Positions 6,780-15,677 of a DNA stretch of 64,000 nt are shown piece after piece. Where the stretch lies: contig NZ_RBZW01000022.1 of NCBI RefSeq assembly GCF_006543045.1, positions 1-64,000 of the forward strand. Direction: 5' to 3'. The translations under genes and the position numbers were made by a program. Below the pieces are notes generated by a model. The model searched no databases. It was not told the origin of the DNA and saw only the letters and a program-made list of their open reading frames with translations. This stretch comes from Salinadaptatus halalkaliphilus (lineage in GTDB: Archaea > Halobacteriota > Halobacteria > Halobacteriales > Natrialbaceae). The number at the start of each line of letters is the position of its first letter. Within the stretch, counting starts at the first letter, position 1.

Positions 6780-8738
6780 ATGAACTGGCGGGAGGCCGAA
6801 CGAGAGTACGAGGACGAGGTCATCGGGGAGACGACGCTCGGCCGGATGTTCGAGGAGTCGGTCGAGCGAAACACCAGCCAACCGGCCCAGAAATACAAAG
6901 GGGGAATCTACGACCGATCGCTGACCGACGCAGTGCTTCCGGCTGCCGACCCCGGTGCGTTCCGGACGATTTCCTACGCCGAGATGCGCGAGATCGTCCG
7001 CAACCTCGCCGCGGGCTTTCGCGAGCTGGGCGTCGAAACCGGCGATCGAGTGGGTATCTTCGCCACCACCCGGATGGAGTGGGCCCAGTCCGACTTCGCG
7101 CTGTTGAGCGCCGGTGCGGTCATCACGACGGTCTACACCAGCTCCTCACCGGATCAGGTCGAGTACCTGCTCGACGATCCCGACGCGTCGGCCGTCGTCG
7201 TCGAGAACGAGGAACTCCTCGAGCGCGTCCTCGAGGTCGAAGACGAACTCGAGCTCGAGTTTATCGTTTCATTCGACGAGTTCGAGGGGTACGACGACCG
7301 CGACGATATCCTGACCCTCGCCGAAGTCCACGACCGTGGCGAGGATGCGTTCGATCTCGAGGCCTATCAGGAGTGGCTCGACGAGCCCGAGCTCGACGAT
7401 CTGGCGAGTTTGATCTACACCAGCGGGACGACCGGCCAGCCCAAGGGCGTCCAGTTGACCCACTGGAACTTCCGGTCGAACGTCAACGCGATTCGCAAGC
7501 GCTTCGCGCCGCGCCCGGACAAACCCGACGACGTTCCGACGCTCGATCAGGACTCGCTGGCGATGTCGTACCTCCCGCTGGCGCACGTCTTCGAGCGGAC
7601 GGCCGGTCACTTCGTCCTCTTTGCGACGGGGGCTTGCGTCGCCTACGCCGAGGACCCCGACACGCTCCAGGAGGATTTCGAGACGGTCCAGCCGACGACG
7701 GCGACGAGCGTGCCCCGCGTCTACGAGAAGATCTACGACGGGATTCGCGAACAGGCCAGCGAGTCGGGCGCCAAGCGACGTATCTTCGAGTGGGCGACCG
7801 ACGTCGGTGTCGAGTACCAGCGCGCCGACTCGCCGGGTCCGATTCTGAAGGCCAAGCAGACGCTTGCGGACAAACTCGTCTTTTCGACGGTTCGAGAGGC
7901 CCTGGGCGGCGAAATCGAACTGTTGATCAGCGGCGGCGGCAGCCTTTCGCCGGAGCTCTGTCAGCTCTATCACGCGATGGGGCTGCCGATCTACGAGGGG
8001 TACGGATTGACCGAAACCTCGCCGGTTGTCTCGACGAACCCGCCCGAAGCGGTGAAGATCGGGACGATCGGCCCGCCGCTGGCGAACGTCGACCTGAAAG
8101 TCGACGAGAGCGTCGCCGATCAGGACGCCTTCGACGACGATCCCGGTGAGGTCGGCGAACTCCTCGTCGACGGTCCGAACGTCACGCAGGGCTACTGGAA
8201 CAAGCCCGGGGCGACGGCGGGAGCGTTCACCGAGGACGAGGACGGCACGCGCTGGTTCCGTACCGGCGACATCGTCCACCTGCGACCCGACAACTACCTC
8301 GAGTTCCGCGACCGGGCCAAACAGATCATCGTTCTCTCGACCGGCAAGAACGTCGCGCCGGGCCCGATCGAAGACGCCTTCGCCGCGAGCGAGCGCGTCG
8401 AGCAGTGTATGGTCGTCGGCGACGGGGAGAAGTTCATCGGCGCGTTGATCGTCCCGAACACGGACCACGTCCGCGAGTGGGCCGACGAGGAAGGCATCGA
8501 TCTCCCCGAGGATCCCCAGGCAATGTGTGACGACGAGCGCGTCATCGAGTACATCCAGGCGGAAGTCGACAGCGCCAACGAGAACTTCGAGAAACACGAG
8601 ACGATCAAGCAGTTCGAACTCGTCCCACAGGAGTTCACCGAGGAAAACGAGATGCTGACCCCGACGATGAAGAAAAAGCGCCGCGTCATCTTAGACGAGT
8701 TCGAGGACCGGGTCGACAGGATCTACGACGACGCCTAA
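6780..8738 (+). CDS. Long-chain fatty-acid--CoA ligase (AMP-forming)
   Basis: The 652-residue protein belongs to the ANL superfamily and activates a carboxylic acid to acyl-AMP and then acyl-CoA. Visible motifs are the phosphate-binding loop YTSGTTGQPKG (213-223), GYGLTETSP (407-415), RTGD (494-497) and a C-terminal region with the catalytic lysine context (TPTMKKKRR). Overall it resembles bacterial-type long-chain ligases (FadD15-like) of 600-650 residues. The chain-length preference cannot be read from sequence. It lies before the Tct transporter and CoA-transferase genes but in its own transcription unit. Confidence 0.9.
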   Translation: MNWREAEREYEDEVIGETTLGRMFEESVERNTSQPAQKYKGGIYDRSLTDAVLPAADPGAFRTISYAEMREIVRNLAAGFRELGVETGDRVGIFATTRMEWAQSDFALLSAGAVITTVYTSSSPDQVEYLLDDPDASAVVVENEELLERVLEVEDELELEFIVSFDEFEGYDDRDDILTLAEVHDRGEDAFDLEAYQEWLDEPELDDLASLIYTSGTTGQPKGVQLTHWNFRSNVNAIRKRFAPRPDKPDDVPTLDQDSLAMSYLPLAHVFERTAGHFVLFATGACVAYAEDPDTLQEDFETVQPTTATSVPRVYEKIYDGIREQASESGAKRRIFEWATDVGVEYQRADSPGPILKAKQTLADKLVFSTVREALGGEIELLISGGGSLSPELCQLYHAMGLPIYEGYGLTETSPVVSTNPPEAVKIGTIGPPLANVDLKVDESVADQDAFDDDPGEVGELLVDGPNVTQGYWNKPGATAGAFTEDEDGTRWFRTGDIVHLRPDNYLEFRDRAKQIIVLSTGKNVAPGPIEDAFAASERVEQCMVVGDGEKFIGALIVPNTDHVREWADEEGIDLPEDPQAMCDDERVIEYIQAEVDSANENFEKHETIKQFELVPQEFTEENEMLTPTMKKKRRVILDEFEDRVDRIYDDA

Positions 8739-8821
8739 GCGTCTCGAGCCCGGCCGAACCCCGATATCGTCCCGGTCGACGGCGTTACGAGGTGACCGCC
8801 GTCTCTCGGTTGCCACACCGT

Positions 8822-9168
8822 TGGCACAACCATCCACCGCCGGTGAACGTTTATCCGATTCCGGTCCCAGGAGCGCGTCGAAACCTTCCAGCAACTCGTT
8901 CGCGAGTACGACATCGACCTGGTGCTCGAGCGGCTCCGGACTGAACTCGAGGTCAGTCCGACGATGGAGTACGACCTTACCGAGAAACAGTACGAAACGC
9001 TCGTGACGGCGTTCGAGGCCGGTTTTTTTCGAGAATCCGAAAGAGACGACCCTCGAGAAGCTCGGAGACCAACTCGGCGTCTCGGACGCGGCGGTGACCG
9101 GTCGGACCCATCGCGGACTGGCGAATCTGCTCTCACAGACGGTCGCTCAACACGAACGCGATCCGTAG
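8822..9168 (+). pseudogene. HTH-10 (bacterio-opsin activator-like) regulator remnant, frameshifted
   Basis: The stretch around 8870-9030 encodes RVETFQQLVREYDIDLVLER and LTEKQYETLVTAFEAGFF, typical of the C-terminal HTH-10 region. At the run of seven T (about 9024-9030) the frame shifts by one. The other frame then continues NPKETTLEKLGDQLGVSDAA and RTHRGLANLL to a TAG at 9166-9168. The N-terminal sensor part is missing. A 5' truncation plus a homopolymer frameshift makes this a pseudogene. A sequencing error at the T-run is an alternative cause of the shift. Confidence 0.7.
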
Positions 9169-9295
9169 CCTGCAGTCGGTGGCCTTCAGCCACTCAGTTG
9201 CGGGATGACAGATACCCGCTGTTAAACGCCTGAACGGACTAACGGATCGTTTCAGGCCGCTGGCAATCATAAAAGAGGTGTAGCGAAAACCGACG

Positions 9296-9586
9296 GTGAG
9301 CCTGGTGAGTGAATATCGAGACGAGTGCTCCGGCGAGGAGCCAACGGTCCGCGTCGAGGTACAGCCACACGAGAAGCCATCTATCGCCGTCGTTCGCGCC
9401 CTCGAGACGCTGACCGGCGAGAAGGGGACCGAAATCGATCCCCTCTACGAGTACGTCGACCCCGAAGCGATCGACGAGTTGTTTGTCGACACGAACACGG
9501 CAACGCGCCGTGGGAGTGTCCGGTTTTCGTTCGGCGACATCGACGTTCGTCTCGTCGACGGAACGATCGTCGAACTACGGCGGTGA
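9296..9586 (+). CDS. HalOD1 output-domain protein
   Basis: The 96-residue protein corresponds to the haloarchaeal output domain 1: KPSIAVVRALETLTGEKGTE, then DPLYEYVDPEAIDELF and GSVRFSFGDIDVRLVDG. HalOD1 proteins occur alone or at the ends of signalling proteins, and their biochemical role is not established. The start is GTG at 9296, with an in-frame GTG alternative three codons downstream. It stands alone between the broken HTH-10 gene and the Tct operon. Confidence 0.8.
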   Translation: MSLVSEYRDECSGEEPTVRVEVQPHEKPSIAVVRALETLTGEKGTEIDPLYEYVDPEAIDELFVDTNTATRRGSVRFSFGDIDVRLVDGTIVELRR

Positions 9587-9757
9587 GCCGACACAGACGC
9601 AATCGTGAACGAATTCCTCACGGGGAGGGACGTGAGAATAACGACAGGGAGACATCCCAATTTTCGCATTCTAGACCCCTAATTGAAGAATAATATATAC
9701 AAATATACCGCGATGGAGTACAGATAGTTGTACAGACAGCCACGGCCATACAGCAGC

Positions 9758-9767
9758 TATTTATACT
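9758..9767 (+). promoter_or_regulatory. TATA-like promoter of the tct operon
   Basis: TATTTATACT lies 23-32 bases before the tctC ATG at 9790 within an AT-rich stretch beginning near 9670, which suits a leaderless archaeal promoter. Confidence 0.5.
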
Positions 9768-9789
9768 AGCATTTGTATCGATCCTTACT

Positions 9790-10782
9790 ATGGACCGACG
9801 GACGTTCCTGCGGACGACGGGTGTCGCAACGGCAGGGGTGGCGACAGCGGGGTGTCTCGGTGAACTGATGGGCGGTGACGAGTTTCCCGACGGGTCGGTA
9901 GAGGTGCTCGTCCCGTTCGACGAGGGTGGTGGCTCCGACGTGATCGTCCGTCAGATGGCCGATCCGCTATCGGAGGAGCTCGGAACGACGATCGAAGTGA
10001 ACAACGTTCCCGGGGCCGGCGCCATGCGGGGCATCGGCCAGTTCCTGAACGAGGATCCCGACGGACACACGATCAGTAAGTTCAATCCGCTCACAACCTC
10101 GATTCAGGCGATGATCGAGCCGCCGGACTTCGAGATGACCGATCTCGAGGGGTTAGCGACGATCGGTTTCAACGCGCTCGTCGTCATCGGTAACGCCGAC
10201 GAGAATATCGACGGGCTGGACGATCTGGTCGGCCGGTACGAGGACGAGGAGTTCGAGACGATCGGCGGACTCGGCGTCAACTACCTCGTCCACGCGACGT
10301 TCTTCCAGGAACTGTACGGCATGCCCTGGGATCGATACATCCAGTACTCGGGCGCGGGCCCGATCAACGAGGCGATCGCCTCCGGTGAGGTGCCTGCGGC
10401 GATCACGTCCGACGCAGGGGCTGCCTCGGCCGTCGAGAGCGGCGATGCGGACGTCATCGCCGTCCTGACGACCCAGGGCAGCGAGGTCTTCCCCGACGCC
10501 GAGACCGTCGTCGACCAGGGCTACGACGAAATCGACTTTGTCGGGCAGGTGACCCGGTCGATGTGGGTCCCACCAGAAACACCCGACGATCGGGTCGACA
10601 TCCTCACGGAAGCGGTCGAAACGACGATCGAATCCGACACGATGCAGGACTGGGCCGACGAATCCGGGAATCCGATGGTCTACGACGGCCCGGAAAACGC
10701 CAACGACACCCTCGAGAGTATCTGGGAGGAGATTCCCGAACTCGTCGATATCGACGAGCTCAGGCAAGAAGCTGGCGACTAA
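9790..10782 (+). CDS. tctC: Tripartite tricarboxylate transporter, substrate-binding lipoprotein
   Basis: This is a 330-residue extracytoplasmic solute receptor of the TTT family. The N-terminus has a twin-arginine motif (RRTFLR, 3-8) and lipobox TAGC (C22), so it is exported folded through Tat and lipid-anchored. The mature part starts with VEVLVPFDEGGGSDVIVRQM and contains NVPGAGAMRGIG, both typical of TctC/Bug proteins that bind carboxylates through water-mediated contacts. It heads an operon with tctB and tctA. The substrate is not predictable from sequence, although citrate, C4/C5-dicarboxylates and aromatic acids are known for the family. Confidence 0.9.
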   Translation: MDRRTFLRTTGVATAGVATAGCLGELMGGDEFPDGSVEVLVPFDEGGGSDVIVRQMADPLSEELGTTIEVNNVPGAGAMRGIGQFLNEDPDGHTISKFNPLTTSIQAMIEPPDFEMTDLEGLATIGFNALVVIGNADENIDGLDDLVGRYEDEEFETIGGLGVNYLVHATFFQELYGMPWDRYIQYSGAGPINEAIASGEVPAAITSDAGAASAVESGDADVIAVLTTQGSEVFPDAETVVDQGYDEIDFVGQVTRSMWVPPETPDDRVDILTEAVETTIESDTMQDWADESGNPMVYDGPENANDTLESIWEEIPELVDIDELRQEAGD

Positions 10783-10855
10783 TTCGTCGCCGGTGGACGC
10801 TCGAATCGGCGTATAACTGACGCGAGATAGCGGGTCACGCTACGACAAGTCACAG

Positions 10856-11410
10856 ATGACACGGACTACTGCGCTCGCTCGAGCGGTCGATACAGAACGG
10901 GCCTTGAGTCTATTCTTTCTTCTCGTTGGCCTCGTCATGTTCGGCCTGACGTTTACGTTCGAGTTCAGTTCGGCTGCGCTCTTTCCACGGTTGACCGCGG
11001 GAGTGATTATCGTCGGCTCGGTGCTGTTGGTGGTTCAGGACGCTCTCCCCGAGGGGCTGCGACGGATCGTCGCCGAACCGGTGTCGATCGCACAGCCCGA
11101 TAGCGAGTACGAATCGGCGGCGAACGAACAGACCGCCCCAGAGCCTGCCGAAACGGCATCGGCGACGACCCGAGGCGTTCCCGATTCGATCGCGACCTAC
11201 GGCCTGTTGCTTGGATACATCGCCGTCTCGCTCCTGATCGGCATTCTCTGGGCGACGCCGCTTTTCGTGCTCGCGTACTCGTGGTGGTTCGAACAGTCGA
11301 GGCGAGTTAGTGCCGTCGTCTTCGTGACCACGCTGGTGATCGTCTTCGCCTTCTACCTCCTGTTTAACGCACCGTTAGAAGACGGCTTCTTGTTGGAGTG
11401 GATCTGGTAA
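10856..11410 (+). CDS. tctB: Tripartite tricarboxylate transporter, small membrane subunit
   Basis: The 184-residue membrane protein has about four hydrophobic segments: LSLFFLLVGLVMFGLTFTF, a second near 43-65, and two after a charged loop (about 78-110) ending near the C-terminus. This is the layout of TctB. Its stop is immediately followed by the tctA ATG, so the two are translationally coupled. It is a structural partner of the large permease. Confidence 0.85.
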   Translation: MTRTTALARAVDTERALSLFFLLVGLVMFGLTFTFEFSSAALFPRLTAGVIIVGSVLLVVQDALPEGLRRIVAEPVSIAQPDSEYESAANEQTAPEPAETASATTRGVPDSIATYGLLLGYIAVSLLIGILWATPLFVLAYSWWFEQSRRVSAVVFVTTLVIVFAFYLLFNAPLEDGFLLEWIW

Positions 11411-12907
11411 ATGTCGACGACACACGCACTCCTGGAGGGAATGTCGATCGCCCTCTCGTGGCCGACCGTCATGTGGCTGGTCGTCGGGATCGTCCTCGGC
11501 ATCGCCATCGGAGCGATACCGGGAATTGGACCCAACCTCGGAATGGCGGTCGTCTTGCCGCTGACGCTGCCACTCGGTGGGACGAACGGCATCATCCTAC
11601 TCGTCGGCATCTACAGCGGCTCGATGTACGGCGGCAGCGTCGCCGCGATCCTGATGAACGTCCCCGGAACCGCCGCCGCTGCGGCCACGACGTTCGACGG
11701 CTACCCGCTCTCGAGACAGGGCAAAGCGATGCTCGCCCTGTCGGCGTCGGCGTTTTCCTCGGCGAGTGCAGGGTTCATGACGATCGTCGCTCTTATCGTT
11801 ATCTCGCCGGTGTTGATCACGATCGTCCTCATGTTCGGGTCGCCGGAGTACTTCCTCGTCGCGGTGCTTGGACTCTCGATGATCACGATCGTCGCCCAGG
11901 GCTCGATCGTCAAGGGATTGATCGCCGGGGCCTTCGGCATGCTCGTCTCGACGGTCGGCGTCGCGGAGATGTCCCCGGAGGTGCGCTACTCCTTCGGTTA
12001 CATCGGCCTCTACGACGGGATCGACTTCGTCGCGGCGATTCTGGGCATCTTTGCCGTCGCCGAGATGCTGAAACTCGCCAGCGAACGCGGCAGCATCGCT
12101 CGGGGCACCATCGACCCCGACGGCAGCCCACTCGAGGGCGTCAAGGCCGCCGGGTCCCGGTGGTGGCTGCTCGTCAAGTCCTCGTTTATCGGCATGTTCA
12201 TCGGGTCGATTCCCGGCTCGGGAGCCGCCGTCTCGAATTTCGTGGCCTACAGCGAGGCCGTTCGGAGTTCGACGACCCCCGAAAACTTCGGTCAGGGTGA
12301 ACTCGACGGCGTCGTCGCGGCCGAATCCTCGAACAACGGCACCGTCGGCGGCTCGCTCATCCCGGCGCTGTCGTTCGGGATTCCCGGCAGCGGGGCGACG
12401 GCCGTCCTGCTCGGTGGCCTGCTTATGCACGGACTGAACCCCGGGCCGGATCTGTTTACGACGGAGTTGAGCTTCACCTACGCCGTCTTCGTCTCGCTGT
12501 TTCTGGGCAACATCGTGATCCTCGTCGTCGGCCTGAGCCTGATCACGCGCATGGAGTATCTCACCCGGATCGACACCCAGATCCTCATCCCCATCGTCTT
12601 CGTGCTCGCGATTTCGGGAGCGTACATGCTGCGCAGCAACTGGGTCGATGTCCTCACCGTCGCCGCATTCGGCGTCATCGGCTACTACATGTTCGCACAC
12701 AACTTCTCGATCGTGGCGTTCATCCTCGGTATCGTCTTAGGCGGCATCGCCGAGGAGAACTTCCTCAGATCGCTCGATCTCTCGGACGGCTCGCCGCTCA
12801 TCTTCGTCGACAGCTGGCCCGCGCGCATCCTCGTCGTGTTGACGATCCTCGTGTTGGTCGCACCCGTCCTCAAGGCGGCACTCGAGCGCTCGCGTGGCGA
12901 CGCGTAG
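11411..12907 (+). CDS. tctA: Tripartite tricarboxylate transporter, large permease
   Basis: The 498-residue, roughly 12-TM protein has the TctA signatures GAIPGIGPNLGMAVVLPLT (about 38-56), GGSVAAILMNVPGTAAAAAT and the second-half repeat GSIPGSGAAVSNFVAY / GIPGSGATAVLLGGL. It forms the ion-coupled translocation pore that takes substrate from TctC. Its length and both repeats are intact. It lies directly after tctB and 50 bp before a DRE-TIM enzyme gene that may act on the imported compound. Confidence 0.92.
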   Translation: MSTTHALLEGMSIALSWPTVMWLVVGIVLGIAIGAIPGIGPNLGMAVVLPLTLPLGGTNGIILLVGIYSGSMYGGSVAAILMNVPGTAAAAATTFDGYPLSRQGKAMLALSASAFSSASAGFMTIVALIVISPVLITIVLMFGSPEYFLVAVLGLSMITIVAQGSIVKGLIAGAFGMLVSTVGVAEMSPEVRYSFGYIGLYDGIDFVAAILGIFAVAEMLKLASERGSIARGTIDPDGSPLEGVKAAGSRWWLLVKSSFIGMFIGSIPGSGAAVSNFVAYSEAVRSSTTPENFGQGELDGVVAAESSNNGTVGGSLIPALSFGIPGSGATAVLLGGLLMHGLNPGPDLFTTELSFTYAVFVSLFLGNIVILVVGLSLITRMEYLTRIDTQILIPIVFVLAISGAYMLRSNWVDVLTVAAFGVIGYYMFAHNFSIVAFILGIVLGGIAEENFLRSLDLSDGSPLIFVDSWPARILVVLTILVLVAPVLKAALERSRGDA

Positions 12908-12957
12908 CAAGTCCAAACAGCCTTGGGAGCGCTGTCCCTCCCCTCGAACGATGACCG

Positions 12958-14049
12958 ATGACCGATCTCTGTGACGTGACGATTCGGGAGAGCGAACAGC
13001 TTCCCGGCCGATCGTACGATCTCGAGGCGAAACGCGAGGCCGGCCGTGCGCTGGACGACCTCGGCGTGGCGTTCGTGCAGGTCGGCTTTCCGATCACCGG
13101 GAAGACCGATCGCCGCGCCGTCGCCACCCTCGCCGACGAACTCGAGGCCGACATCGTCGCGATCGCCCGGACCCTAGACCGTGACGTCGACGCCGCGATC
13201 GAGTCCGGCGCCGACGTGATCGAGGTGTTTGCCCCGCTCTCGACACGTCACCTCGAGACGACCCTCGACACGGACCGTGAGACAGCGTTCGACCGCATGC
13301 GGCGGGCGGTCGATCGGGCGGCCGCGAGTGGGGCAACCGTTCACCTGTCGATCATGGACGCGTTTCGGACCGCGGACGAACACGTCGATCGTGCGATCGA
13401 TCGGTTCGAGGACGTGGCCGTCGTTACCCTCGCAGATACCGTCGGTGCGATGGCGCCACTGGCGCTCGAGCAACGCCTTGGGGCTCTCGTCGACTCGGGC
13501 GTCGATCCCGACCGACTCGGCGTACACCTTCACGACGACCTGGGCGTCGCGACGGCGAACGCGCTCGTCGCGGCCAGACACGATGTCGGACGACTCGATG
13601 TCAGCGTCGCCTCGCTGGGCGAGCGGGCGGGCAACCCCGCCCTCGAGGAGGTCGCGATCCACTGCGATCGGGAGGGGTACGCCGAACTCGGGCTCGAGAC
13701 GGCCGAGCTCGTCCCCCGATGTGAGGACGTGCTCGCGGCGCTCGAGGAACCCGTCGACGAGCGCAAGGCCGTCCTCGGCCGGGACGTCTTCGAACACGAA
13801 TCCGGTCTTCATACGGCCGCCATGTTACGCGATCCGAGCACGTTCGAACCGTTCGACCCCGAAACCTACGGCGGCGAGCGCTCGCTCGTCTTCGGTGCTG
13901 GCAGCGGCAGTGGTGCTGCTCGAGCCCTGCTCGAGGCGGCGGGTGTCGAGGCGACCGACGCGCGCGTAGAAACGATCCTTTCGGCGCTCGAGCGAGAAGG
14001 ACCGGTCGACCTCGAGGGAGCGCTCGAACTGGCTCGAGACGAACAGTAA
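12958..14049 (+). CDS. DRE-TIM metallolyase / LeuA-like acyltransferase
   Basis: This 363-residue TIM-barrel enzyme of the HMGL-like superfamily has the DRE motif DVTIRESEQ (D6, R10, E11) and metal-binding HLHDD (H190, H192). That family includes isopropylmalate, homocitrate, citramalate and Re-citrate synthases and some lyases. The C-terminal segment contains HESGLHTAAML, usual in the synthases, but the LeuA regulatory domain is absent, as in homocitrate-synthase-like short forms. Position directly after tctA suggests a role in metabolising the imported acid. Substrate assignment is open. Confidence 0.8.
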   Translation: MTDLCDVTIRESEQLPGRSYDLEAKREAGRALDDLGVAFVQVGFPITGKTDRRAVATLADELEADIVAIARTLDRDVDAAIESGADVIEVFAPLSTRHLETTLDTDRETAFDRMRRAVDRAAASGATVHLSIMDAFRTADEHVDRAIDRFEDVAVVTLADTVGAMAPLALEQRLGALVDSGVDPDRLGVHLHDDLGVATANALVAARHDVGRLDVSVASLGERAGNPALEEVAIHCDREGYAELGLETAELVPRCEDVLAALEEPVDERKAVLGRDVFEHESGLHTAAMLRDPSTFEPFDPETYGGERSLVFGAGSGSGAARALLEAAGVEATDARVETILSALEREGPVDLEGALELARDEQ

Positions 14050-14079
14050 TCGCCACGACTCCTCGAAGAACGGTTTCGA

Positions 14080-15291
14080 TCAGAGCGCGTCGCGCTCGTG
14101 GAGAGCCTGGAGTTCGGCGTCGTCGTATCCCAATTCACGGAGCACCTCGTCGGTGTGCTCGCCGAGTGCCGGTGGCTGTTCGCCTTCGGGGGGCTCGAAC
14201 CGATTGGATCGAAGCGGCAGTTTCGGTACGTCGACCGACGTGCTCGTTCCCTCGGTGGTCTCGATCTCGGTGAGCGCGTCGGTCGCCGCGAGATGCTCGT
14301 CGTCGATCACGTCGCCGACGTCGTTGACAGGCGCGACGGGGACCCCGCTTTCGCGAAGCCGCTCGAGAACCTCGTCTTGGGTCCAGTGGTTGAACTCGTC
14401 GGCCAGCCGATCGCGAAGTTCTCCCCGGTGCTCGCGACGGTCGTCCATCGTCGCGAATCGCTCGTCTTCGTCGAGGTCGGTCTCGAGGGCATCACAGAGG
14501 CGTTCCCAGTGGCGTTCGGAAGAGGGGCCGACGAACGTCCACTCGTCATCGGCGGTCTGGAAGACGTCGTAGGGGGCCCAGTTGAGGTGGCTCGCGCCGA
14601 TCGGCTCCGGGACGATGTCGTGGGCCTGGCTGTAGGCGAGCCAGTAAGACATGAGTGGCATCGTGCTCTCGAACATCGGTGCCTCGACGTAGCTGCCCTC
14701 GCCCGTGCGGTCTCGGTCGCGAAGCGCCGAGAGGATGCCGACGGCGGCGAAAAAGGACGCCGCCATATCGGAGATGCTGGTGCCGACCCGGACCGGCTGT
14801 TCGTCTGGCAGCCCGGTGACGCTCATCAGGCCGCTCAACGCTTCCGTGATCGGATCGAGTGCCGGATACTCCTCGTAGGGACCCTCGCCGAACCCCTTGA
14901 TCGAACAGTAGATCAACGCCTCGTCGATCGCCGACAGCGTCTCGTAGTCGACGCCGAGGCGCTCGGTGACGCCTGGGCCGAAGTTTTCGACGACGATGTC
15001 GGCCTCGTCGACGAGGTCCTCGAACACCGCTCGTCCCTGCTCGTCTTTCAGATCGACGGTGACGCTGCGTTTGTTTCGGTTCATCGCGTTGAACAGGCTC
15101 GTGCCGAGTTCGCTCGAGTCCCGGACCGAGTCGCCGCCGTGGCTCCGATTTTCGACCTTGATCACGTCCGCGCCGAGGTCCGCGAGGATGAGCGTACAGA
15201 ACGGTCCTGCGACGATGTGGCCGAGTTCGAGAACCGTCACGTCCTCGAGAGGCGCGTCGCCGGCTGGCGCTGAGGGAGCTGGCCCAGTCAT
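14080..15291 (-). CDS. CaiB/BaiF family (class III) CoA-transferase
   Basis: The protein of about 403 residues opens with VTVLELGHIVAGPFCTLILA and has NAMNRNKRSVTVDLK, VVENFGPGV and PALDPITEALSGLMSVTG. The Asp in the last motif matches the position of the catalytic aspartate that forms the acyl-anhydride with substrate. Family members move CoA between carboxylic acids such as oxalate, carnitine and itaconate/mesaconate-type C5 acids. The ATG at 15291 is preferred over a TTG further upstream. It converges with the DRE-TIM gene (30 bp apart), so it is a neighbour but not in the same transcript. Confidence 0.88.
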   Translation of the reverse strand: MTGPAPSAPAGDAPLEDVTVLELGHIVAGPFCTLILADLGADVIKVENRSHGGDSVRDSSELGTSLFNAMNRNKRSVTVDLKDEQGRAVFEDLVDEADIVVENFGPGVTERLGVDYETLSAIDEALIYCSIKGFGEGPYEEYPALDPITEALSGLMSVTGLPDEQPVRVGTSISDMAASFFAAVGILSALRDRDRTGEGSYVEAPMFESTMPLMSYWLAYSQAHDIVPEPIGASHLNWAPYDVFQTADDEWTFVGPSSERHWERLCDALETDLDEDERFATMDDRREHRGELRDRLADEFNHWTQDEVLERLRESGVPVAPVNDVGDVIDDEHLAATDALTEIETTEGTSTSVDVPKLPLRSNRFEPPEGEQPPALGEHTDEVLRELGYDDAELQALHERDAL

Positions 15292-15383
15292 GCTTCCTGT
15301 CGGTCCCACCAGCGACAAATAGTTGCTGATACGGAGTGGCGTCCGTATCCAGACACGACCGACGGCGGAGGCTGCCGGTGGGT

Positions 15384-15647
15384 ATGGACCGCCATCGACG
15401 GGCGTATCGCCGTCTTACCGCCGCCGCGTTGCAGCCGGAAGCGAGCGTCAGATACCACTACCGCGACGGCAGTTCGCTCGCGACGGTGGTCGACCGAACC
15501 GACCAGTACGTGACGTTCGTCGGTCTGGACTGTGACGGTCGCTTTACACACGATCAGATCGAGACCCTGCTCGAGGACGGCCGTCTCGAGGTCGTCCTCG
15601 ACGACGATACGCACGTTCCGGCCGAGACGCTTTCGCGTCGTTTCTGA
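15384..15647 (+). CDS. Small conserved haloarchaeal protein of unknown function
   Basis: The 87-residue soluble protein contains VRYHYRDGSSLATVVDRTD, FVGLDCDGRFTHDQIETLL and ends in RLEVVLDDDTHVPAET. The pattern suggests a small beta-rich fold, but no family was recognised. The ATG at 15384 (MDRHRRAYRRL) is chosen over a non-ATG start 48 bases upstream because the upstream codons are arginine-rich and atypical. Confidence 0.55.
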   Translation: MDRHRRAYRRLTAAALQPEASVRYHYRDGSSLATVVDRTDQYVTFVGLDCDGRFTHDQIETLLEDGRLEVVLDDDTHVPAETLSRRF

Positions 15648-15677
15648 CAGCACTTCGGCGCCGTTACGTTCGTAGCG

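Noticed and set aside
14098-15273. Open frame of 391 codons on the plus strand opposite the CoA-transferase
   Set aside because: It has only arginine/valine-rich antisense composition and no motifs. The minus-strand gene is a full CaiB/BaiF protein.
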